Shown here in pieces: positions 55,623 to 64,000 of a stretch of DNA of 64,000 nt. The position numbers were made by a program, and so were the translations under genes. Origin of the DNA: Polychytrium aggregatum (Eukaryota; Chytridiomycota; Chytridiomycetes; Polychytriales); contig NW_026516215.1 of assembly GCF_025602895.1 (NCBI RefSeq), positions 558,001 through 622,000 of the forward strand, given 5' to 3'. Each line of letters opens with the position of its first letter. Position 1 is the first letter of the stretch. The notes under the pieces were generated by a model. It did not search any database and had not been told where the DNA came from. It worked only from the letters and a program-made list of their open reading frames with translations.

Positions 55623-56554
55623 TCAGACCCAGAAGCACCTCGCACACTCAATCAGCCGTGGGAAGACATCTGGAAGCACCCTCCGAACGGCAGACTCAAA
55701 CAGGGTCACCACCCCGATCTTGAACCCCTCGGACGCATTCAGCGCTGCTGCCTTCCTGTACTGATGCTTCACAATCCCAAAGAAGTTCTCGATGGGATTG
55801 AAGTCGGGCGAGGCAGGTGGGGTGAAGATCACTGACCATCCTCGGCGCTCGATGCAGTCCAGGACAGCCATTGTCTTGTGCATGCTGACATTGTCCATCA
55901 CAATCACAGAGTCGTCTGGGAAGCTCGCTCGCTCAAGAACTCGACCATCGAGTGTGTCTTGAATGATGTGGGGATGTACATGCGATGCAGCACACCAGAG
56001 TGGTTGATGGCAAATGCAGCCGAGACAGACTTGTGTTTCATGTGATTGCACTGGCGAAGCGGAGCACCCTTCGGTGAGTATCCGTAGAGAGGAAAAATGG
56101 ATCTCCTGATCCCCGTCTAATCGACAAAAACGAATCGTCGTGGGTCGATGGAGCGGACCTGGTCCCTGAACTGTGCCACTCGCTCATCCAGTCGCTTGAA
56201 CTTGTAGAGGTGTGTTGCCCTCTTGTGAGAGAGACCTGCTCGCTGGATGGCAGTGTGGCAGAGTGAGAGCGACACTTTCCTCTGGAGGATGGACTCGAGC
56301 TTGCATCGCAACACAGGACCAGTCTGGAACGGGTCCTGTTCAATCAGGGTGCGAATGACTGGACATGCCTGCTCGAAGAAAGTGGATCTGCGAGCTGGGA
56401 CCCGGGATGGGTCATCCAGCTTGCATCCTCGGTGCCATCGATGGATGGTGCTCTTGGATACACTGAATATGGAGGCGACCTTACGCAGGCTATGGATGAG
56501 GGCGTAGCATCGCAATGCGGCGGTGCGAAAGTCGGATGTGTGGCGAATGGTCAT
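55623..56554 (-). pseudogene. Tc1/mariner DDE transposase, inactivated copy
   Basis: The N-terminal 145 residues are intact and include the helix-turn-helix region (RKVASIFSVSKSTIHRWHRG) missing from copy A, then RRFVFVD with the first catalytic Asp. The next codon, GAG (Glu) in copy A, is TAG here. About 200 bp later one T is lost from a TTCTTTGAG context, shifting the frame at VEFFERA. Beyond that the sequence is conserved: DDSVIVMDNVSMHKT, SPDFNPIENFF and the tail IVKHQYRKAAALNASEGFKI to LIECARCFWV. The intact protein would be about 310 residues. With these two changes the copy cannot make an active transposase, so any recent movement used another source. Confidence 0.9.
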
Positions 56555-56900
56555 GGCCAGCGCGCGATAGCATTGGGTAACAAAATATTCGATGAATGGT
56601 CAAAATCCCGGGTGTCCCGTTTTTTATTGGATCGCCTGTAATTCACTTGGTCACTCTCGGCCGAGTGGGTGATATGATCGAACTACGGCACGTTTTCAGA
56701 AAGAGACGATGCTGCACTGGCGCGGACATCTCAAGGCGATCAAAGTTTGGGCCTGATTGGCGATGATGGGCGGGCGCTTGCTTTGCCAAGCGAGGCCCCA
56801 CAGCCAGTCGGATTCCCTCCCTCTGCTCAGAAATGCATGCTTCGACTCTTCCGTTTGTATTCTGCCATTATTCGCGCCCCAGCGTTGTTGTGAATCAGCC

Positions 56901-57622
56901 ATGGCGACCAAAGACATGAACTCGGTGCTCAAGGAGATGGCCGATGCGCGCGACGTTGCTGCAACGATCACCAAAGCCGCCCAGCAAATGTCCGAGTTCC
57001 TGGGCCGCTTCGGTGGGGGATTACTCTGACGAGCGCACTTCTGGTCGCATTCGAGAGGGCGTGATGATGAGTGTGTGCGGCGAAGGCTCGTTCGCTCATA
57101 TCTCTTGGCCTTGCGCGGCAGAGAATCGCTGTCGATTCGGACTCGCAAAACTCGAGGAGCAGCTCATGGTTCTCGAAAAGCGGCTGGTGCTGCTGGAGAC
57201 AAGGGTATGGGGTCGCCTCTTCCTCCAGTTCCCACGAGCATCCGGCCATCCTCGGCTGCTTGCTCGCATCCCGGTCAACGTGCTCTTGCAGCTTGGAACG
57301 GCCCCAGCCTCCGGATCGCTAACGACTGGGTTTGCACACAGGCTATCAGCGTGCAGAAGAGCACCTTTGATGCCTCCGCGGGTCTTTCGCCCACCGAAAC
57401 GACGCTGCCCCGAGATATACCGTCCACGATGGAGCCACCACCACATGCGATTGCTGATGCAGGTACGATGCATCGCTCCTGCAATGGCCACCGCCGTACG
57501 AAGAGGGATGAGCCGCCGAGGGGCCGATTTGGTTCTGCTCCATAACTCTATATCCTCGTCACATAGCCTCGGTATCTGCCGGTCCGCCTCCACCTCCGCC
57601 AGCACCCCCATGCAAGGTGTAG
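56901..57622 (+). CDS. BRK1: BRK1/HSPC300, small subunit of the WAVE/SCAR complex
   Basis: Four exons (56901-57012, 57122-57204, 57342-57462, 57567-57622) join in phase to 123 residues. The core matches BRICK1: DARDVAATITKAAQQMSEFL, GRFENRCRFGLAKLEEQLMV, LEKRLVLLETR, a single long coiled coil in the WAVE complex that drives Arp2/3 actin branching downstream of Rac. Normal BRK1 is about 75 residues; this one has a tail of about 50, ISVQKSTFDASAGLSPTETT and PSTMEPPPHAIADA then SVSAGPPPPPPAPPCKV. The proline run resembles profilin or WAVE-type proline-rich segments. The tail exons keep phase and end in a stop, so they look real, but they have no homology check. Presence of BRK1 points to a fungus able to make actin-rich pseudopods. 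Confidence 0.85.
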
Positions 57623-58256
57623 CGGGCCAGCAGCGCGATCTGGAATGATCGATGGCGCTCATCAAGGGCAGCTCATTGAATAATCGCCGGAGGGCATGCG
57701 GGAGTGTGTTGGGTTGGGCAGCACGATCTTGAAATACAAACGGTCCATCTTGGAACAGGACACCATTCAATCCACAGAAGCCGCAGCCATCCGCATGATG
57801 TTGATCGACCACCTCTCCTCTGTCGCCCTGGAGAAAGCAGCGCTGTCGGATCGACAGCGACAATGCCATCTTGGTCGTGCTCTTGCAGTTTCCCGCCCAA
57901 CGCATTCCCCTCTGCCTCCCGTCGATGACATTTCTGGCCCGCGCGGACAGACACGGGCCACCAAGCGTGCAGCAGCCAAAGCGACGCCTGCTCCCAAGTG
58001 TGATTGTCGGCCCCGGGAGTTTGATCCGCGCGGGGTTTGTGGGCTGTCTGCCGTTGCCGAAGTACTTGGTGGGGTTCCGGAGTGCTTTGTGCGGGTTCGG
58101 GAGCACTTCGGAGGCGCGCGGGAGTGCCGCCAGCCTCCATAAAACGCTCAGCTTCCCTTCCGTCCTGCTTTCCCCCCCCCCGTCGCTTCTTTGCCCAGAG
58201 AACCGCTTTTCTGCTCTTCGCATCGTATCGCCCTTCTTCTTCCGCCTCCAGCCGTG
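57623..58256. other. Intergenic region upstream of the ACE-like gene
   Basis: About 630 bp; it should hold the promoter of the peptidase gene. Open frames here are random. A C-run precedes the start at about 58170. No other feature was recognised. Confidence 0.4.
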
Positions 58257-61200
58257 ATGCTCGTCTCCAGAGGCCTCTGGGCCGTGTTCGGCTTGCTCCA
58301 GGTCGCCTCGACCGCCCGCGCCGCCTCTGTTCCGCAGGTGCCGCTCGTCCTCGAAACTGATGAATCCAGCGTCCCGATGAAAAAGTTCCCCAATGCCCGC
58401 GCCTTCCTCCGCTTTGTCAACCACACCCTCTCCGAGCTCGAGTACCCTACCAACCAGGCGTCGTGGGAGTATGAGACCGACATCACCGACGAGCACGGCC
58501 AGCGCGCCGTCGAGGCCCAGATGGTTTTCAACCAGGTGAGGCGGTTGCTGATCACCGCGGGCTCTTCGTGAGCGAGCCCACAGCCATCCCGCCGTGTTGG
58601 CTGCCAGCATCACGTCCCGCACAGCCAGCCAGCGGCATCGCTTTGATCATAGTCGTCTCCCGCTTACCAAACGCTAACAAGCGACTGCTTCCGCGTCCCG
58701 CTATCTCCGTCCTCGATCGTGTTTCCAGGCCCTCCAGAACATCCTGAACCAGATCGGAGACTATCATGGCTCAAACGACGACGAGAAGCGCCAGCTCGAG
58801 CTCCTCTCGCTGATGGTCGGCAACCCCAAGGATCCCGAGGACCAGCGTGTCTTGTCGGCAATCGAAGCCGACATGGTGAGCATATATAGCACTGCCAACG
58901 TCGACGGTCTCAGCCTGGATCCCGACCTGGTCAAGATCATGGCCTATTCGCGCGACTACGACGAGCTCAAGCACGCATACCTTGGCTGGAGAAACGCCAC
59001 CGGTCCTCGCATGAAAGGCCTCTACACGGCCTTTATCGACCTGCTGAACAAGGGCGCTCGCCAGGGCGGCTTTGAAGACACTGGCGAGCTCTGGTGAGTG
59101 CCTGTCCCCGTCGCTTGCGGTATGGCGATCGATCAATACCTGTAGAATTACGAACAAGTGGCTCATCTTTGGGTGTGGTTTGACATCAAAGGCGCTCGCA
59201 GTACGATATGAAGCCCAAGAAATTTGAGGTTGGTAACGCCGAGATGCGCTGCTGTGGTGTCGCCGGGCAGCACCATGGGGGCATGCAGTCGCATCGCCAT
59301 GCTGCTGCATCCCGGCATCTCCAGGCATCGCCAGGCACGGCTGTATTGCACGGCTGTCTGGCTACTCCTTTGCTGGCTCTGGCTCTGGCTCTGCGACTCC
59401 ACGCTGACGGCGCGTATCCCACCAAACAGAAAATGATCGACAAAGTCTGGAAGCAGGTCCTGCCCCTGTATCGCGAGCTACACTGCTATACGCGAGCCAA
59501 ACTCGTCGAAAAGTATGGGGCTGACCGATTTGGAAACGACGGGCTGATTCCGGCCCATCTTCTCGGTGAGCGCCGCATGCATTCTGTCGGTCCCTTGCTC
59601 TGCTGTTGTCCGAGAATGCTCCTCCGCTGACGCTGTCTCTGGCTGCAGGCAACATGTGGTCCCAGGACTGGAGTACCATCTTCGACATTTTGGTGCCCTT
59701 CCCAGACACCAAGCCAATTGGTTTGTTCCAGTCAGATGGCCAGTGCGGTGAGACGGGTGCGGAAAGCGCTCTGTTCTAACCTCCGACACGGCAATGCAGA
59801 TGTGACCAAGGCTCTGATCGAACAGAACTACTCAGCCGAGGCCATGCATCGACTCTCCGAGAGCTTTTACCACTCTCTTGGCTACGATAGTAGGTATCCG
59901 CTACTGGATCATGCGAACGTTTCTCCAGGCGTATGCGTGTCGCCAAATCTTGACATTCTCGACTGTTTATCGTTGCGCCGGCAGAGCTCCCTCAGTCCTT
60001 CTGGGAAAAATCGATGCTCACCAAGCCTTCCGACCGCGAGGTTGTGGTAGGTACCAGTATCCGCCAGCATTGTCGGCGCGCCTGCAGCGTCCCTTTTCTC
60101 TCTCTCTCTCTCTCTCTCGTCTAACGTCTCTTCATTTCTCGATGGCACATGCAGTGTCACGCCAGGTAGCACTCTGCCATCTCTCGCACTGGGAGGGGCG
60201 ATTGGGCCAGAGCTTGCAGCTAACACGACCTTCTTCAGTGCCTGGGACTTTGGAAACAACGATCTCCGCATCAAGATGTGCACCAATGTCAACCAGGAGG
60301 ACCTTTTCACGGTGCACCATGAACAGGGCCATCTGTACTACGACCACTACTATCGACATCTCCCGTACTTGTACCGATCTGGAGCTGCCGACTTTTTCCA
60401 CGAGGTTGGCGTCGCTCTGTGCTGCTCGTTTGCGATATTCAAGGCTGATCTATGGTTGCTGTTGTCTCGGGGTTGCTGTAGTCTCGGGTCGGCGGGTCTC
60501 ACCCTTGTCGCAAACTTGCTAGACAACAGTAGAGGCACTCTCCTCTGTCGGGACCACTAAATCACTTCTACTTTATCTATCATCCCCCCACAACGACAGG
60601 CTATTGGAGACACCGCCGTTCTGTCTGTCGTTGTCCCCAAGCATCTGAAGGAGATTGGTCTGATCGAGGGCGAGATCGAGGATAGCTGGCAGCAGACCAT
60701 CAACTATCAGATGCTCGTGGCCCTCAGCAAGGTCGCTGTGCTTCCATGGGCCTTCCTGGTCGACAAGTGGCGATGGCAGGTACGCGTATAGAGGTGACCT
60801 GGTCAGCAGCTTCTCCAAGCGATGCCTTGTTAACCCACATGCCGCGCATTCAGGTTATGAGCGGACAGGTCCCTCCCCACAAGTATCAGCAAGAATGGTG
60901 TGTATCTGCAGTGTCGATTGGTCCGGAGGTGCGTTTGGTCGAGACACTGACCAAAGTCACCGGTACTCTAGGGACTCGCTTCTCGAGAAATACCAGGGAA
61001 TCAAGCGACCCGAGCCCGCCGATGTCGACTCCTTCGACCCTGGCGCAAAGTACCACATCCCGGTAAGCGACTCCCGCGTCTCCACGCAAGTGCAGAGCCA
61101 GGCAGTGGCGGGTGCGGGTCTTTGGGGCCAGAGCATATCCCTAGAACCCCAGCTCACATCCTCTGTCCTCGCCACAATGCAGGCCAACACCCCGTACATG

Positions 61201-61491
61201 CGATACTTTGGAGCCGCGGTGATTCAGTTCCAGTTCCATCACGGCCTCTGCAAGGCTGCGGGACACAAGGGCCCGCTCCACGAGTGCAGCATCTACAAGA
61301 ACAAGGATGTTGGAAAGAAGTTCCGACACATGCTCGAGATTGGCAGCAGCCAGCCGTGGACCAAGGCTGTTGAGGCCGGCTCCGCGGGCCTCTACGACAC
61401 CCTCGACGGCTCCGCGCTCATCAAGTACTTTGAGCCCCTGCTGGAGTACCTCAAGAAGGCCAACAAGAAGAATGTGTGCATCTGGAAGTAG
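58257..61491 (+). CDS. Peptidase M2, angiotensin-converting-enzyme-like dipeptidyl carboxypeptidase
   Basis: A secreted zinc metallopeptidase that removes C-terminal dipeptides. The N-terminus MLVSRGLWAVFGLLQVASTARA is a signal peptide. About ten exons follow, with ACE landmarks in order: AFLRFVNHTLSELEYPTNQASWEYETDITDE; RDYDELKHAYLGWRNATGP; LPLYRELHCYTRAKLVEKYG; IPAHLLGNMWSQDWSTIFDI; the zinc site TVHHEQGHLYYDHYY (HEQGH); third ligand Glu in FFHE joined to AIGDTAVLSVVVPKHL; LPWAFLVDKWRWQV; SGQVPPHKYQQEW; KYQGIKRPEPAD; FDPGAKYHIP joined to ANTPYMRYFGAAVIQFQFHH, GLCKAAGHKGPLHECSIY; and ALIKYFEPLLEYLKKAN. The His of FQFHH matches the substrate-binding His. One catalytic domain, soluble, no C-terminal anchor. 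The gene looks intact. It is followed 54 bp later by a mini-element. Confidence 0.92.
60098..60118. repeat. (CT)n microsatellite in an ACE-like gene intron
   Basis: About ten CT units in an intron, probably extending its polypyrimidine tract. Confidence 0.85.
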
Positions 61492-61544
61492 TCGATGGGT
61501 CGTGTGCGGCAAGCCAGCCTTGCGATGGCGGCGAGAGCGTTTGC

Positions 61545-62030
61545 TACAGTCGGTCCAGAAAGAAACGGGACAGCCACTTTCTGGCATCAGAGGCAAAGGT
61601 CTGCTGATCCGCAGGCCCCAGTGGGCAAGCCGTGAGATTGTTTCCCGTCCTGGTTGGCAATCTCTCGGTTTCGTTGGTTCGGAAAGCGTAGTCTTGAATA
61701 CACTCGGTCGATCTCTTGTGGCGACTAGTATTGATGTGTCGATGTGTGAATGTGGTGCATTTACTCGATGTGTGAGTGCGGTGCATTCACCACCCTCTGG
61801 ACTGCTCCATGGTGTATCGATATCAAGATACTTGGCCTTCCCGAGTCGCTTGGCTTCCCGGCACTGTGAACACACCTGGAGATCGAGTCGCTTGAATCGC
61901 CGTCGCCTGGGTGGCGTCCTTGATTCAAAACACAGAGTAGTCATGGCCAGCGCGCGATGGTATTGAGCAACAACATATTTGATCAGTGGTCAAAATCAAG
62001 GGTGTCCCGTTATTTATTGGATCGACCGTA
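61545..62030 (-). mobile_element. Non-autonomous Fanzor-derived element (486 bp)
   Basis: Bounded by TA and by long, good inverted repeats: TACAGTCGGTCCAGAAAGAA then ACGGGACA on the low side and, read inwards from the high side, TACGGTCGATCCAATAAATA then ACGGGACACCC. The high side continues into the transposase leader (CATCGCGCGCTGGCCATGAC...), as in copies A and B, and the low side keeps half of a Fanzor zinc ribbon on the minus strand (VCSQCREAKRLGKAKYLDID). It is an internal-deletion product like the one at 42906. It lies 54 bp beyond the stop of the ACE-like gene, within its probable 3' untranslated region. Confidence 0.9.
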
Positions 62031-62237
62031 GATGATCCGGAGCACCTATTTTGTTGATTGTTTGCTGTGGGAATACATGCATCCGTCATTCGCAACGGTC
62101 ATCGACCGCTCGCTTGGGCACACGTGAGTTGTCCGGACGTGGTCAGACCCAGGCGGCCATTGTCGTCCGTCCAGGTGCTTCGAGGCCGGCTGGCCTGCAT
62201 CCATCGATCGTAGTCTGCAGCGACCCGCCGAGAGAGA

Positions 62238-64000
62238 ATGTCGGCCACAAATCCCTCCACATCCCAGCGGAGCAGTGTCTCGTTGCGCTCGAGCATGAAA
62301 CGGCCGAGCCCACTCGAGCACGAGTCTCCAGAGTCGTCGCCGCGCAGACAGGCTTCGGTCTCCTTCGTTGACGATGCCGCTCACCAGCGACAGCCTTCAG
62401 AGTCGAGCTTTGACGACAGAGAGCTCGACGGCTCGGTGACCTCGACCTCCACCACGACCCACTCGGCTCTGCCACCACCCAGGCAGCTGTCGTTCTCAGA
62501 GTCGCTTGCTGTGCTTGGTGGCGACTACATCCTGGCGGGCATCAAGGATGCATTGCTGTTTCCATCCGCGCTTATTGTGATATACAGGTATGTGTCCGGC
62601 TGCCGCCATGAACAGTTGAGAGGGCATCTGGACCAGGAGTGCCGATCGTCTCCTACTGCATTCTGTTTCGCCCGCCCGCCCCTCGCCTCCTCATTCTGAC
62701 GGCCCACGGACTCTATCGCCTGGTAGCTCGAGAACGATCCAAGTTGCGATTGTCAAGTGCCTGGTTCTGAACGGAATCCTGCTCTTGGGATCGATAGCCC
62801 TCTTCCATCTCTTTGTTTCGCCCGTCATCAAGGCCCTGCTGGACTCGCCCGGCAGCATATCTAGCCCAGCCTCGGCAGCCGATGCACTTCCGGCAAGCGA
62901 GCGCTTTGGTGCTGTTTTGATGACGATATACCATGTATGGGGCTCTGATTGCCAGCACGGCCTTTGGAAAGCGGCCTCGGATACCAACAGCAGGACGTCA
63001 TTGGGAGCCGGAGGCATGGCCTGTGCAAAGTTGCTGAGCGGAGCACATATGGATGCTGCTTGCTGTTCGAGTCTCCTCCTTCTGACGGCTGCTGACGCCT
63101 CCCATGGCACCAGATCTTCTTGCTATACCCTATCTACCTCGTAAGCTTTGTCCTCAGCACCTTTTGGTATCAAGAAATAGCAAACCGTTCGTTCCGGCTC
63201 CAGGTCGGCACGCCCCGCCCGATGGCCAAGACGTACGAAAGGTAGGGCATTTGGCTCGACGGCGTCGACTCTAGGTCCCATATATACGCATCTCTATGGC
63301 ATCGGCCATCGACTCGTTTGCATGTGCATGTGCATGTGCATGTGCATGTGCATGTGCATGAACGGTGTACCATGGATAGTATCGCATGAGCGGTGTACCA
63401 TGGATAATATCGCATGAACGATATCGCCGCGCTGTGGCTAATCCGACCTGCGAAACATGCAGTCTTCTGAAGATGGTCGCCGGCGAGGTCTATCACGCGA
63501 TCCTCATCCTGATTGTCAGCATCCAGACCTCGCTTGTCTACAACCTGATCCCTGTGCTGGGCCCTTCCTTGAGCTTTGTATGCTCGGCATGGATGTTCAG
63601 CTTTTTCTCGTTCGAGTACAAGTGGATCTATCAAGGCTGGCCGCTGGAGAAGCGCATCGACTATCTCGAGAAGCGCTGGGCTTACTTTCTGGGATTCGGT
63701 CAGTGTTTTGCTGGCGGCGGCGTCTCTCCGTCGATATGCTCGTCGTGCGGCCTCTCGGGCATGTTGGATTGACGAGCGTGTCGTATTTAACTGTGCCCTT
63801 CTCCATGCGCTGCTCCAACATTGACTGCCCCAACATTGACTGCCCCAACATGGACTGCTCTACGAACCGATGAACCAGGCCTCCCCGGTGCGGCCGCGAC
63901 GTTTTTCTTTCCGACGATGACCAGCCAGGGTGTCTTTGCAATCATATTTCCACTGGTGAGCACAGATTTTGCCACTTGTGCATGAAACGGACCCTCTGAG
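62238..64000 (+). CDS. EI24: EI24-family ER membrane protein (C-terminus off the right edge)
   Basis: Exons 62238-62587, 62727-62934, 63114-63241, 63463-63698 and 63879-63955 join in phase and the gene continues past the window. A Ser-rich N-terminal 75 residues precede the family landmarks: GGDYILAGIKDALLFPSALI; IVKCLVLNGILLLGSIALFH; YPIYLVSFVLSTFWYQEIAN with RSF; VYHAILILIVSIQTSLVYNL; PVLGPSLSFVCSAWMFSFFS; FEYKWIYQGWPLEKRIDYLE, KRWAYFLGFG; and LPGAAATFFFPTMTSQGVFA. EI24 proteins are multi-pass ER proteins linked to autophagy and calcium control in animals; the fungal role is unclear. The intron before 63463 contains short tandem repeats and the next one holds a repeated AACATTGACTGCCCC unit. 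Confidence 0.88.
63320..63361. repeat. TGCATG microsatellite and adjacent direct repeat in an EI24 intron
   Basis: About six TGCATG units, followed at 63361-63422 by two copies of a roughly 30-bp unit (ACGGTGTACCATGGATA.. / GCGGTGTACCATGGATA..). Confidence 0.85.
63811..63855. repeat. 15-bp tandem repeat in an EI24 intron
   Basis: Three near-identical copies of AACATTGACTGCCCC (the last reads AACATGGACTGC) in the intron between 63698 and 63879. Confidence 0.85.

Larger units (their letters stand above)
52904..56640 (-). mobile_element. Fanzor-carrying Tc1/mariner transposon, copy B
   Basis: A 3.74-kb element, inverted relative to copy A and bounded by TA at 52904-52905 and 56639-56640. The transposase-side end, read inwards, is TACAGGCGATCCAATAAAAA then ACGGGACACCC; the Fanzor-side end is TACACTATATTCAGAAAAAA then ACGGGACAATATAG. 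Gene order is transposase then Fanzor, as in copy A. The flanks differ from those of copy A, so the two are separate insertions, not a duplication. The Fanzor ORF is intact (789 codons); the transposase is full length in outline but carries two disabling changes. Confidence 0.92.

Noticed and set aside
30576-56640. One segmental duplication explaining Fanzor copies A and B
   Set aside because: Similarity stops exactly at the TA ends and the flanks differ, so these are independent insertions.
61141-61944. A 267-codon minus-strand ORF
   Set aside because: It runs antisense through the last ACE-like exon and into the mini-element; only the short zinc-ribbon fragment in it is a true remnant.
1-64000. 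LTR retrotransposons, LINEs, viral insertions or tRNA genes
   Set aside because: No reverse transcriptase, integrase, capsid-like protein, long terminal repeats or convincing cloverleaf was seen by reading; a dedicated RNA search was not possible.

Overview
The window looks like a compact, GC-rich chromosome segment from an early-diverging, probably zoosporic (chytrid-like) fungus. Genes are dense and split by short GT-AG introns of about 50-250 bp. The gene set is fungal (acetylglutamate synthase of arginine synthesis, Sen2, Ubp8/USP22, Set1) but includes genes usual in animals and in fungi that keep amoeboid or flagellate biology (BRK1 of the WAVE complex, an ACE-type M2 peptidase, ZNF277, EI24). 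The taxon is inferred, not shown.

Layout, left to right: ZNF277 (-, cut by the left edge); N-acetylglutamate synthase (+); SET1 (-); a polytopic membrane protein (+); an old Fanzor remnant; an unrecognised gene (+); a Rho GTPase (-); a CHTOP/FoP-like protein (+); a PRA1 protein (-); thiamine pyrophosphokinase (+); an F-box/ankyrin protein (-); a tentative zinc-ribbon gene (-); Fanzor transposon A (+); an F-BAR/RasGAP protein (+); a small secreted peptide (-); a nested Fanzor-derived mini-element; a three-RRM protein (-); USP22/Ubp8 (-); SEN2 (+); Fanzor transposon B (-); BRK1 (+); an ACE-like peptidase (+); a second mini-element; EI24 (+, cut by the right edge). Exon joins were worked out by hand from splice motifs and reading phase; several genes close perfectly in frame.

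The main find is a family of Tc1/mariner-type transposons that carry a Fanzor, the eukaryotic RNA-guided nuclease related to TnpB. Two nearly complete copies lie 19 kb apart in opposite orientations. Each has terminal inverted repeats ending in TA, a DD34E transposase gene, then an intact Fanzor ORF of about 790 codons. In both copies the transposase is damaged and the Fanzor is open. About 100 bp between the Fanzor stop and the element end is almost identical in the two copies and contains a short hairpin, so it is the best candidate for the guide (omega) RNA. Two roughly 500-bp non-autonomous derivatives of a second subfamily keep both ends and a piece of the Fanzor 3' region. One of them sits at a TA inside an older Fanzor remnant, giving a readable order of insertions.
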